Positions 32,412 to 41,800 of a stretch of DNA of 64,000 bases are shown here, in pieces (the first letter of the stretch is position 1; the number at the start of each line of letters is the position of its first letter). This DNA comes from Actinomadura rupiterrae (GTDB taxonomy: Bacteria; Actinomycetota; Actinomycetes; Streptosporangiales; Streptosporangiaceae). The notes beneath the pieces are model-generated. The model had not been told where the DNA came from. It did not search any database and saw nothing but the letters and a program-made list of their open reading frames with translations. Made by a program: the position numbers and the translations under genes. The stretch covers positions 1 through 64,000 of the forward strand of contig NZ_JAMZEA010000001.1 in NCBI RefSeq assembly GCF_024172125.1, in the 5' to 3' direction.

Positions 32412-34331
32412 ATGGCGACAGCGGCCCCCGGGCCTCGTTTCAGCCGCGAACTCTCGCCCTTCCATACCGTGCTCGCCGTGGACCTCGAAGGGTTCACCCG
32501 GAACGCCGCCGTCCGCCAGCCGAACCTGAGCGAGGCGGTCCCCCGCGTGCTGGAGACGGCGATGCGCCGCTCCGGCCTCAGCTGGGAGGACCGGCGGTTC
32601 CCGCAGTCGACCGGCGACGGGTACATCCTCGGCCTGCCCGTGGAGAGCGTCCCGCTCGTCCTCCACCCGTTCCTCGGGGAGTTGCAGGCGGTCCTGGAGG
32701 AGGAGACCAGGGCGCTGCGGGCCCTGGACCCCGCCCTTCGCCTGCGCATGCGGGTGAGCGTGCATCTGGGTCCGCTTCCCTATACCGGCGGCGAGAGCCC
32801 GAGCGACGGCATCGGCAAGCCCCTGAACGACGCCTGCCGGCTGCTCGATTCGGATCCGCCCCGGAAAGCCCTCCTCCTGACCGATCCCGAGGTGACGCGC
32901 GTGGCGGCGGTCATCTCCAGCCGAGTGCACGAGGACGTCGTGGAGGCGGGCTTCACCGCCCTGCGGCCGAGCGAGCTGATCCCCGTTCATGCCCAGGTCA
33001 AGCAGTTCTCCGAGGACGCGTGGCTCTTCATCCCCGCGCCGTCGGGCGTGCTGCTGAGCCAGGGCTTCCCTGACGCCCGAACCGGCGCCGAGCAGGACGC
33101 GCCGAGCGCCACGGGCCTCCCTGGCCGTCCCATGGGGCCCGAAACAGGGGACGAGCGGTCCCTTCCCGTGCCCGCCAGGGAACTGAACTCGATCCGGACG
33201 CGGTACGTCGCCCCTCCCGGCGCCGCCCGCCTGTACGACCTGCTCCGGACGAGGCACCTCGCCGTCGTGGAGGCCGAACCCGGTGGACGGCGGACGACCG
33301 CGCTCCACCAGCTGGACAAGCTGTCGCTCGAAACCGGGATCACGATCCGGGACGTGGTGAAGCGGTGGAGCCGTCCCTCGGTCGGCGACCTTCCCCTGGC
33401 CACCGGCTGCGGCTACCTGCTCGATCTGAACGCCCCGGCGACCGACTCACCGGACGAGTCCTTCGCCGAAGACCTGGAGACGCACGCCGAGCGGCTCGTG
33501 GATCACGGCTCCTACCTGGTCATCACCGCCCGTCCCGAGCTCTGGCGCGACTGCCGCGCCCTCGCCGGTCCCCTGACCGTGGCGCTGGGCCTGCCGGACC
33601 CTGACGCGGTGGCCGACGCGCACTTCCACGCGTTGCTCTCCGAGCGGGCGGGCACCGGCGCGCCTGCGTCGCAGGCGGCGGATCGGCGGCCACGCCTCCG
33701 TGCCGTGCCGCCCTTCACGCTCCCCCCTGGCACCCGTCCGAGCGAGGCGGTCGCGGCCGCCGAGCGATTCGTCGCGGGACGGTCCGTCCCGGCGCCGGAC
33801 GCCTCGTCCCGGGCCGTGTTCCTCAGAGTCCGGACGCCCGAGGACGGCGTCTCGGAGATCGTGCTCACCGGGAACCGGATCCGCCGCGACGAGATCCGCG
33901 TCGGCCGGCCCTTCCCCGGCATGGCGCCCGACATCGCCGTGGACTGCGACCTGGTGCACCGCGACCACTGCCGCCTGACGCGCCACGCCGGGCGCTGGTC
34001 GCTGGAGCCGCGCGGCCGGAACCTGCCCCTGATCCGCCGCCGCGGCCAGGACGAGCCGGAGCCGGTGGCGGCTCCGACGTGGCTGGAGAACGGTGACGAG
34101 GTCCTCATTCGCGTCCGTCCCGGGGACGGGCGTGCCGGGGCCGGGCGTGCCGGGGCCGGGCGTGCCGACCGCTTCTGGGTGCTGGAGTTCCACGACCCCC
34201 AGCGGACGGCGGAGACCGGACCCGCCGGGGAAGAGGCCGAATCCGCCTATGAGGGGATCGAACCCGCCTGCGAGGAGACCCGACCCGCTTGTGAGGAGAC
34301 CGAACCCGCCTGTGAGGAGGAGTCCCGATGA
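32412..34331 (+). CDS. Nucleotidyl cyclase-like domain, central unassigned region and FHA-like domain
   Basis: 639 residues. Residues about 18-210 resemble a class III nucleotidyl cyclase: D24 in VLAVDLEGFT, D69 in STGDGY (both metal positions), and N139/R143 in PLNDACR, which match the transition-state pair. Related cyclase-like domains occur in actinobacterial conflict and signalling proteins. A middle region (about 255-440) starts VVEAEPGGRRTTALHQL, which may be a decayed P-loop, and has no clear Walker B. Residues about 470-590 look like an FHA domain (IRVGRP, DHCRLTRHAGRWSLEPRGRN, NGDEVLI). The tail is an acidic repeat of PACEET. The start has GGGAG 6 nt upstream. It overlaps the next gene by ATGA and heads the four-gene cluster. 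Confidence 0.7.
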   Translation: MATAAPGPRFSRELSPFHTVLAVDLEGFTRNAAVRQPNLSEAVPRVLETAMRRSGLSWEDRRFPQSTGDGYILGLPVESVPLVLHPFLGELQAVLEEETRALRALDPALRLRMRVSVHLGPLPYTGGESPSDGIGKPLNDACRLLDSDPPRKALLLTDPEVTRVAAVISSRVHEDVVEAGFTALRPSELIPVHAQVKQFSEDAWLFIPAPSGVLLSQGFPDARTGAEQDAPSATGLPGRPMGPETGDERSLPVPARELNSIRTRYVAPPGAARLYDLLRTRHLAVVEAEPGGRRTTALHQLDKLSLETGITIRDVVKRWSRPSVGDLPLATGCGYLLDLNAPATDSPDESFAEDLETHAERLVDHGSYLVITARPELWRDCRALAGPLTVALGLPDPDAVADAHFHALLSERAGTGAPASQAADRRPRLRAVPPFTLPPGTRPSEAVAAAERFVAGRSVPAPDASSRAVFLRVRTPEDGVSEIVLTGNRIRRDEIRVGRPFPGMAPDIAVDCDLVHRDHCRLTRHAGRWSLEPRGRNLPLIRRRGQDEPEPVAAPTWLENGDEVLIRVRPGDGRAGAGRAGAGRADRFWVLEFHDPQRTAETGPAGEEAESAYEGIEPACEETRPACEETEPACEEESR

Positions 34332-35329
34332 CGAACACACCCTCTTACCGAACGATGTCCGCGGACCGGGCGATCCCGGGACGGGAGGACTCGGACAGCG
34401 CGCCCGGATTCCTGATCGCGGGAGGCTGCGCGATCGCGATCACGCTGGTCGGGTTCCTCACCCACCTGCTCGGCTGGATCCCCTTCGCCGGACGCCTGCT
34501 GCGCGAGGACGGCCCCGTCGGGATCATCGCGGCCCTCATCGTCGCGGCGACGCTCTGGGTGGTGTTCTTCGCCCTCGGACGCCTGTCCTACGTGGCCATC
34601 GAGCGGAGCTCGATCGTCGCCGCCGAGCAGGGCCCGTCCATCGGCGCATCCGGCACGCAGCGAAGCCTCGTCGACCGGCGGTTGACGCGGATCCGGCAGG
34701 CGGCGGAGAACGCGCACGACGAAGGGCTCCTCGCCACCTACTCCGAACTCGACCACGGGAAGAGCGACATCGCCTACGGCGCGGCGCGCGCGCTCGTATG
34801 GGCCATGCCCGCGCTGGGCTTCCTGGGGACCGCGGCGGAGATGTCGGCGTCCGTGCGAGGTCTCGGCGGGAGCATCAGGTCGGCCCAGGACTACTCGGCG
34901 CTCAAGAACGCGCTCGTCGTCCAGGTCCTCCCGCACCTGGCGCAGGCCTTCGCCGCCACGCTGCTGGCACTCGGCGCGAGCGTCGTCTGCCACCTCCTGC
35001 TGACCTGGACGAACGTCCGCGAGCAGCGGCTCCTGCTGATGGTGGAGGACAGGGTCGTGAAGCGCACCGCCGGGATCTCGCGTGCGGCGCGGCCGTCCGC
35101 GGGCGCGCCGCCGGCGTTTCCCATCCCGAACCAGGAGATCCAGGGCCTGGCGGAGGGGCTCGCGCGCGCCGACCAAGCCGCGCAGGAGCTCGCCGAGCGG
35201 CTGGACGACGTCCGCTGGGAGGAGCTGAACGCCCAGCTCGTCGCGCTGAACGGCACGCTCCTGCAGATCCACGAATCCATCGGCGCGCCCCTCGTCCTCC
35301 AGCGGCAGAACGGGGGGCGGGGAGCATGA
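34328..35329 (+). CDS. ExbB/TolQ/MotA-like proton-channel family protein
   Basis: 333 residues. Two N-terminal membrane helices (about 28-55 and 63-90) are followed by a cytosolic segment and a helical pair about 160-225: ALVWAMPALGFLGTAAEM ... QAFAATLLALGASVVCHLLL. The threonines in GFLGT and AFAAT match the two conserved ones in ExbB/TolQ channels. The cytosolic tail (about 270-325) is charged and likely coiled coil. Such proteins form pentamers that drive a paired ExbD/TolR/MotB protein with the proton gradient, and ZorA of the Zorya defence system belongs to the same superfamily. The next gene supplies an ExbD-like partner. Both ends overlap their neighbours by ATGA. Confidence 0.75.
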   Translation: MTNTPSYRTMSADRAIPGREDSDSAPGFLIAGGCAIAITLVGFLTHLLGWIPFAGRLLREDGPVGIIAALIVAATLWVVFFALGRLSYVAIERSSIVAAEQGPSIGASGTQRSLVDRRLTRIRQAAENAHDEGLLATYSELDHGKSDIAYGAARALVWAMPALGFLGTAAEMSASVRGLGGSIRSAQDYSALKNALVVQVLPHLAQAFAATLLALGASVVCHLLLTWTNVREQRLLLMVEDRVVKRTAGISRAARPSAGAPPAFPIPNQEIQGLAEGLARADQAAQELAERLDDVRWEELNAQLVALNGTLLQIHESIGAPLVLQRQNGGRGA

Positions 35330-36222
35330 CCGCCGTCGCCCGCGTCCGCCGGCGGCGCTACGCCGGCCTCGGCGACCAGCCCGTCGAGCTGCGGTTCGTG
35401 GACATGCTGCTGATCATCATCGCGACGCTGGTGTTCGTCGCCGTGATGCTCAGCGTGACGAGCGCCTTCAGCGCGGCTCCCCCGGCGGCGGCCGGCCCGC
35501 GCATCGCCACGACCGCGCCGCCGACGTCCCTCGTCGGCCGGGACTACCGGCTGACGCTGGCCGTCCTCGGCGGTGCCGGGCCGATCCAGTGGCGGCTGGT
35601 CTCGGGGTCCCTGCCCACCGGTCTGCGCCTCGCAGCCGACGGCACGGTGGAGGGAAAACCGCTGCGCCGTGCGGACACCGTGGCAACGGTCGAGGTGACC
35701 GACGCCGGCGGCCGGACGGATCGGCGCGTGCTGTCGTTCGGCTCCCGCCGCGTGGCGCCCGACTCGTCCCTTCCGCCGGTCCCACCTCCGCCTCTGCGCA
35801 TCCCCGCGCCGGTCAGCCTTCTCTACGCGGTCAAGGGCCGGGAGTACCGGCACGCGTTCTCCCCGGACACCGGGACAGCGCCCTTCCAGTGGGAACTGCG
35901 CGGCAAGCTTCCCGCCGGTCTGGCGTTCGGCGCCGACGGGATGCTGACCGGCAGGCCGAAGCACGCCGGGTCGAGCCGGTTCGATATGTCGATCACCGAC
36001 GCGGGCGGCGCGAAAGCGCAGCAGAGCGTGGTCCTGGTCGTCGAGAAGGGGCCCAAGACGAGGGCCGACCGGATCTGGGACTGGGTGAAGCGCATCGTTC
36101 GGTACGCCGGCCTGGCGGTCTTCGCCTGGCTCATCCTCTTCGGCTTCGGCGGCGAACGCATCCCGGGGCTGCTCGAACTGCTGTCAACGGTCGCGGGCGG
36201 ACGCCGCGCGACGAGGAAGTGA
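35326..36222 (+). CDS. ExbD-like membrane protein with two He_PIG Ig-type domains
   Basis: 298 residues. A basic N-terminus leads to one membrane helix, LRFVDMLLIIIATLVFVAVM, with an aspartate (D26) at its start. This closely resembles the LVDVMLVLL segment of ExbD/TolR, in which that aspartate carries the proton. Outside the membrane are two Ig-like putative domains of He_PIG type (PIQWRLVSGSLPTGLRLAADG and PFQWELRGKLPAGLAFGADG, each ending VTDAGG/ITDAGG). A second membrane helix (about 258-280) and a short basic tail end the protein. An external Ig pair and a C-terminal membrane helix are not found in standard ExbD or MotB. Overlaps the channel gene by 4 nt. Confidence 0.7.
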   Translation: MTAVARVRRRRYAGLGDQPVELRFVDMLLIIIATLVFVAVMLSVTSAFSAAPPAAAGPRIATTAPPTSLVGRDYRLTLAVLGGAGPIQWRLVSGSLPTGLRLAADGTVEGKPLRRADTVATVEVTDAGGRTDRRVLSFGSRRVAPDSSLPPVPPPPLRIPAPVSLLYAVKGREYRHAFSPDTGTAPFQWELRGKLPAGLAFGADGMLTGRPKHAGSSRFDMSITDAGGAKAQQSVVLVVEKGPKTRADRIWDWVKRIVRYAGLAVFAWLILFGFGGERIPGLLELLSTVAGGRRATRK

Positions 36223-36226
36223 TCTC

Positions 36227-37921
36227 ATGGGACTCTCCGTCGGCAGGGAGCTGCCCACTGGCGAAACGGTCATCCGGATCCACCACGGCGGCTTCGGCGA
36301 GGTCGGCGTCCTCCAGGACGCCTTCGGCGGGCACAAGGTGCTCAAGCGCATCCGGGACGAGGTGCTCCAGCACGTGGGCGAATCGGTCTCCGAGGCGTTC
36401 TTCCAGGAGTGCCGCGTGGCGGCGAACCAGCTCTGGGGTGCTCCCTACACGGCGCTGGCCGTCCAGGCGATGATCCGGCTGGAGGACCTCGGGCCCGTCC
36501 TCTACATGGACTACGTGGACGGCCCGCCCCTGCACGAGCTGATCGGCGGCGGCCGGCGGCAGTCCCTGTGCCAGTCACTGCGGATGGGCCTCCAGCTGGC
36601 GACGGCGATCGAGTTCGCGCACGCCCGCGACGTCCGGCACCGCGACATCAAACCGAGCAACATCCTGCTCACCCGCGGGAACGAGATCCGCCTGATCGAC
36701 TGGGGGCTTTCCAAGGCGCATGACGAGGCCGGGATCCCGACCCGGGTGGCCGCCTACATGTCTCCGCAGCGGCAGGTCGACAACCGGCTGGACGACCCCG
36801 CGGACGACGTGTACGCGCTGGGAGTGATCCTCTTCGAGTGCCTGACCGGCGGCTACCCGCGCGAGACCGCGCAGCCGGACGCGCTGCGGGCGAGGCTGAC
36901 CGCGCTGCTCCCGGTTCCTCCGGCCACCCTGGTGGACCTCCTGGTCGGGATGCTGGACGGGAGCGCGGAGGCACGTCCTTCGGCCGCCCAGGTCGTCGCG
37001 GCGCTGTCCGCCCCCGAGCTGGCGGTGGAAGTGGCCGACAGGGAGAACGAGCTGCCGTTCTGCCGGGTCTGCGAGTACCGGTCCGCCGTGCGGGACGCCC
37101 GCTGCCCGGTCTGCGGCGAGCGCATGCGGGAGCGGGTCGCGCGTCCGGAGCTCGCGGGCATGCGCCGCATCCCGACGGGGGTCTTCCACCACGGCCTCTC
37201 GCCCAACCAGGTGACGACCGCGGTGAACCTGGTGCGGCCGCAGGGGGAGGTCCAGGAACCCGACTGGCTCTCCCCCGAGAACGACCCACCGCGCAAGATG
37301 CACCTCCCCACCTTCGACATCGACGAGACGCCCGTCACCAACGAGCAGTACGCCGAGTTCGTCAAGGCGACGGACTACCCGATGCCCAAGGGGCTGGAAG
37401 CCGGCGCCCGCGGGCTGCCGGACCATCCCGTGGTGAACGTCACCTGGAGGGACGCGCTCTGCTACGCCCTGTGGGCGGGTAAGCGCTTGCCGACCCCGCT
37501 GGAGTGGGAGAAGGCGGCGCGCGGGGACCAGGATGACCGCGCCTACCCCTGGGGGGACGTGTGGCAGCCGGACCGCTGCAACCACAACATGTTCCTCGGG
37601 CGCCAGTTCCGCGAGACCAGCCCCGTCCGGGCCTTCGTCTCAGGAGACTTCGACGGGCGGTCGCCGTTCGGCATCGCGGACATGGCGGGCAACGTCGGCG
37701 AATGGGTCTCCGATCCGCGGGCGGCGCTGCGCGGCCACCCCGACATGCGGAAGGTCTGCGGAGGCGGGTGGAGCGATCCGGGTGCGCTGTGCGGCATGGT
37801 CTCCATCGTCCGGCCCGCGGAGATGGACTACCAGGGCCCGTCCATCGGGTTCCGGTGCGCGGCCGACCCGATCTACGACGAGCGGCTGATCGAGGAGAAC
37901 GAGGAAGCAGGGCCGCCCTGA
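36227..37921 (+). CDS. Ser/Thr kinase - zinc ribbon - FGE/SUMF1-domain protein
   Basis: 564 residues. A Hanks-type kinase domain (about 10-265) has the glycine loop HHGGFGEV, VLKRI with the ATP lysine, RHRDIKPSNILL, LIDWGLS (DWG in place of DFG), and MSPQR. A zinc ribbon follows (CRVC...CPVC, about 283-305). The last about 255 residues are a formylglycine-generating-enzyme/SUMF1-like domain (FDIDETPVTNEQYAEFV, LPTPLEWEKAARG, YPWGD, NVGEWVSDP, IGFRC). In bacterial conflict systems FGE-like domains often act as binding modules. The FGE active-site cysteine pair is not clearly present. It starts 4 nt after the previous stop with GAGGAAG as ribosome site, so it is part of the same operon. Confidence 0.85.
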   Translation: MGLSVGRELPTGETVIRIHHGGFGEVGVLQDAFGGHKVLKRIRDEVLQHVGESVSEAFFQECRVAANQLWGAPYTALAVQAMIRLEDLGPVLYMDYVDGPPLHELIGGGRRQSLCQSLRMGLQLATAIEFAHARDVRHRDIKPSNILLTRGNEIRLIDWGLSKAHDEAGIPTRVAAYMSPQRQVDNRLDDPADDVYALGVILFECLTGGYPRETAQPDALRARLTALLPVPPATLVDLLVGMLDGSAEARPSAAQVVAALSAPELAVEVADRENELPFCRVCEYRSAVRDARCPVCGERMRERVARPELAGMRRIPTGVFHHGLSPNQVTTAVNLVRPQGEVQEPDWLSPENDPPRKMHLPTFDIDETPVTNEQYAEFVKATDYPMPKGLEAGARGLPDHPVVNVTWRDALCYALWAGKRLPTPLEWEKAARGDQDDRAYPWGDVWQPDRCNHNMFLGRQFRETSPVRAFVSGDFDGRSPFGIADMAGNVGEWVSDPRAALRGHPDMRKVCGGGWSDPGALCGMVSIVRPAEMDYQGPSIGFRCAADPIYDERLIEENEEAGPP

Positions 37922-37975
37922 ACACGATCGACCGCGGAACCCTCCTGAACGCGATCGACCGCGGAACCGCCCTGA
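37917..37975 (+). repeat. 27-bp repeat containing the stop codon of the kinase gene
   Basis: CTGAAC occurs at 37918 and 37945, and CTGA again at 37972, an exact 27-bp period. The unit is CCTGAACGCGATCGACCGCG plus GAACC and two more bases. The first TGA is the stop codon of the kinase gene, and both later copies keep it. Confidence 0.85.
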
Positions 37976-38015
37976 CGGGGACCACTGCGGCACGCCCTTC
38001 ACGATCGCGACAGCC

Positions 38016-38156
38016 GTCGGACTGATCGGGACGGTCGTCGAACTAGGTCGGGACGGTCGTCGGGCTGATCAGGACGGTCTTCGGGCCGATCAGGACGGTC
38101 TTCGGGGCGGTCGGGGCGGTCGTCGGACTTGGTCGGGACGGCCGTCGGACTGATCT
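38016..38156. repeat. 21-bp tandem repeats before the convergent gene
   Basis: About seven units of 21-22 bp built on GTCGTCGGACTGATCGGGACG, some with CTTCGGG variants. They fill the remaining gap up to the stop codon of the leftward gene at 38166. The unit sequence is unrelated to the adjacent 27-bp repeat. Confidence 0.8.
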
Positions 38157-38165
38157 CTGCGTTCC

Positions 38166-38603
38166 TCAGACGACGCAGCGGCAGTAGAGGCGGCGGCGGC
38201 ATTGGAGGGCCTGGCGGGCGAGGGCGCAGAAGTCCTCAAGGAACACGGCGAGCGCTTCGGTGTCGCTGTGGCCGTCGAACTCGTCCGTTTGCGCCCACTG
38301 CTCGGCGATCTTCTCGAACAGTTCGGGCTCTCCGGCGGCGAGTGCCCTGGTCAGGCCGTCCGAGAGGGTGACGACGACGGCCTCGCACTCGGGGGTGGCC
38401 GCCACGAGCTTCGCCTGGCGGGCGTCGCCCGTCACCTCGTCGTAGCTGCGCCCGGTCAGCAGCGCCTCCAGCGTCCCCAGCTGGACGGCCGGCTCGATCC
38501 CCTTGGCCTCCAGCGTCCCCAGCGCGCACAGCGAGGGAAGCTCCAGGGCCGCCGCGGCCGTCGCATCGTCGTCCGCCGCGAAGTACTCGAACACTGCGCT
38601 CAC
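38166..38603 (-). CDS. Hypothetical acidic protein
   Basis: 145 residues from the GTG at 38603. It is soluble, acidic and mostly helical (FEYFAADDDATAAAALELP, EPELFEKIAEQWAQTDEFDGHSDTEALAVFLEDF), with a short Cys/Arg-rich end (CRRRLYCRC). I do not recognise a family, and no active-site pattern is visible. Similar lengths and compositions are common among small actinomycete proteins of unknown role. An AGG lies 8 nt before the start. It stands alone: convergent with the kinase cluster, and 197 bp downstream of the FHA-ABC gene. Confidence 0.65.
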   Translation of the reverse strand: MSAVFEYFAADDDATAAAALELPSLCALGTLEAKGIEPAVQLGTLEALLTGRSYDEVTGDARQAKLVAATPECEAVVVTLSDGLTRALAAGEPELFEKIAEQWAQTDEFDGHSDTEALAVFLEDFCALARQALQCRRRLYCRCVV

Positions 38604-38800
38604 GGGGACAGCCTGGCATCCGGCACCGACATTCTCGTGCCGCTCGGGTTCCCCGGACGTTTCCGCAGCTTGTACGGGGTGTGACGGGAGTTGTCCACAG
38701 ATCGCCGCTCGGCTTTGCGTTCGATTCGCGGGGTGCCACTCTCGAAGAGCGGCGTCAGGAGGACGGCGGCGAAGGTGACGGTTTGGGGGGAAGGGGGTGG

Positions 38801-41800
38801 TCAGAGGCGGCCGCGGCGGCGTTTGGGGCGGAGGCGTTCCAGCTGCCACCAGGCCAGCACGGTGAAGACGACGCCGAGGCCGGCGAGTATGCCCATGTCC
38901 AGGGACCACGTGTCGAGCTTGGGGAGCCAGATGCGGTCGGGTTCCAGGGACGACGGGATGATGTGGCCGAGGTCGACGGTGGCGGCCGTCGCGGCGAGGC
39001 CCCAGCGGGAGGGGGCCAGCCAGGCGACCTGTTCGAGGCCCGGCTTGCCCGCGAGCCGGACCAGCGCCCCGCACAGCACGAGCTGGGCCATCGACAGGAC
39101 GATCAGCAGCGGCAGCGTCTTCTCGGAGCTGTTCACCGACGCCGAGACGAGCAGCCCGAGGGTCATCGAGACCAGGCCGAGCAGCGCGGTCGCCAGGACC
39201 AGTTCCACGAACGCGGACGTGAAGGTGCCGGAGGGGGGCAGCTTCACGCCGAGCAGACCGATGCCCACGAGCACGACGGCCTGAACGGTGGTGATCAGGC
39301 CGAGGACCAGGAGTTTGGAGGTGAGGTAGACGCCCGCGGACAGCCCGGCGGCGCGTTCCCTGCGGTAGATCGTGCGTTCCTTGACCAGCTCGCGAACGGC
39401 GTTGCCGGTGCCGACGAAGCAGGACGCGAAGATCAGCACCATCAGCTTGGACGCGGCGTCGGCGTTGGTGCCGGGCGGCCCGACCAGGCCCTTCGGGGCG
39501 GGGATCGCGGCGATCAGCCCGCCCATGATCAGCGGCATCAGGCCGAGCAGCACCAGGTAGGACCGATCGGAGGTGATCACTGACAGGTAGCGGCGGCACA
39601 GCGTGGAGAGCTGGGCGAGCTTGCTCTGCCGGGGCGGCGGCGGAGCGGGCGGCCTGGCGTCCGTGGGGCCGACGGCACCGCCCATGCCGTACCCCACGTA
39701 CCGGGACCAGCGCGGCGACGTGCGGAACTCGCCCGCCCAGTCGCGGTCCGGCTCGCGGTCGAACGCCTGGAACACCTCGGCCCACGCCTTGGCGCCGAAG
39801 TGCCGCAGCCCCTCCTCCGGCGGCCCGTAGTACGCCATGCGCCCGCCGGGGACGAGCACCAGGAGCCGGTCGCACGCGTTCAGGTTCTCGGTGCTGTGGG
39901 TGACCACGATGACCGTCCGGCCGTCGTGCGCCAGGTCCTTCAGCAGTTCCATGACCGTCTTGTCCAGGCCGGGGTCGAGGCCCGACGTCGGCTCGTCCAG
40001 GAAGAGGAGCGATGGCTTCGTCAGCAGTTCGAGCGCCACCGACACGCGCTTGCGCTGGCCCCCCGACAGCTTGTCGATGCGGGTCCCGGCGTGCGGGGTG
40101 AGGCCGAGTTCGGCTATCACCTCGTCCACCCGCCGCTCCCGCTCGTCCTTCCGGGTGTCCCCCGGGAACCGCAGCTCGGCCGCGAACAGCAGCGCCTGCC
40201 GCGTCGCCAGCTGCGTGTGCAGGATGTCCTCCTGCGGGACGAGCCCGATGCGGTGCCGCAGCTCGTCATAGTCGGAGTACAGGTCGCGGCTGTCGTACCG
40301 GACGGTCCCCTCCGTCGCGGGCCGCGTCCCGGTCACCGCGCCGAGCAGCGTGGACTTCCCCGCGCCCGACGGCCCGATCACCGCGACCAGCGACCGCTCG
40401 GGGATCGGGAACCCCACCCGGTCCAGCAGCACCTTGCCCTCGGGCGTCCGCACGGTGAGCTCCTGCACGAGCACGGACACGTCCCCGGTGTCCACGAACT
40501 CCCGCAGCTCGGTCCCCACCAACCGGAACGTCGCGTGCCCGACACCGAGCAGGTCCTCCTCGGTCAGCACCGCCCGGTCGATCCGCTCCCCGTTGACGTA
40601 CGTCCCGTTGTGGCTCCCCAGATCCACGATCTCAGCACGCCCGGGCGCCGCCATCCGCAGCTCGGCGTGGTACCGCGACACCACCAGGTCCGGAACCACG
40701 ACATCGTTGTCAGGCGCCCGCCCGATCCGCAGCGCCGCTACAGCCCCTTGATCAGCCCCTCGCCCCCGTCCGAACCCCCCGACCCGTCCCGTAGCCCAAC
40801 CACCAAGCCGCGTCCCCCGCCCACCCGCCGGCGCCTCCCCAACGTCCTGCGCGACCCCACCCTGGCCACCCCAAACCTGCCCCCGCCCCTCCCGATACTC
40901 AACCCCCCGCGCAGACTCCGCCCCCGGCACAGACCGCCCACCCTGCGCGTCCCCTCCCCCAAAGCCCCGCCCCGCGACCCCATCTCGACCAGCCCCCAGC
41001 CCCAGCCCTGCGCCCTGTGCGTCTCCCGCGCCAAAGCCCCCGCCCGGGCCACCGGCTCGGTCGCCCCCCTGCCCGCGCCCAGCCCCCAGCACGCCCCCTG
41101 GACCAAAACCTCCGTCCGCCCCTTGGGCCCGGGCGGCCCCCTGCCCCTGCCCTGGGCGCTGCCCTCGTCCCGCGCCCTGCACGTCCCCTGCACCAAGGCC
41201 CCGGCCCGGCCCTTCAGCTCGGGCAGCGCCCTGCCCTTGCCCAGCCCGCTGCCCGCGTCCAGCCCCCCGCGCGTCCCCTGCACCAGGGGCCCGATCAGGG
41301 CCGCCGGCTCGGGCGGGGCCCTGTCCCTGCCCGGGGGCCTGACCGTGGCCAGCGCGCTGTGCAGAGTCAGCGCCCTGCGCAGGCTCCGAGCCGCGCGCGC
41401 TGCCTCGTCTGCCCTGGTCACCCCCCTGCCCGGGCGCGTAATCAGCAGCTTGGCCCCGCCCTCCGCCCAAGCCTTGGGCGGACGCGGGGCCCTGCCTGGG
41501 GTCGGCGGGTCGGTTTGCGGGGGCGTTCTGGGCGGCGGGGTCGCGCGGGGGTGGGACGTTGGGCGGGGGTTGTGCGCTGCGCGGCTGGTTCGGGGGGTGG
41601 ACGTTGGGCGGGGGGTGGGCGGCGCTCGGAAGGCGCGGGGCCTGGCCTGGTGCAGGTGGTGGGGCTTGGGGGTTAGGGAGCTGGATGATCTGGCTGGGGT
41701 TGCGGTCGACGCCGGGGCGGTGGTCGGGGGGACGGACGGCGGAGCAGGCCAGAGGGGCGCCGTCGGTGGCGTGGCCCAGCTGGAAGATGCGTTCGCCGTC

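Noticed and set aside
34093..36222. Open frame of 709 codons running through the channel gene into the ExbD-like gene
   Set aside because: Its first two thirds are an Arg/Pro/Gly-rich shadow in the wrong frame of the channel gene. The real gene starts at 35326, where the ATG overlaps the previous stop.
38691..38699. TTGTCCACA, matching the actinomycete DnaA-box consensus
   Set aside because: A single copy without neighbouring boxes, dnaA or dnaN. Not an origin; chance or an isolated titration site.
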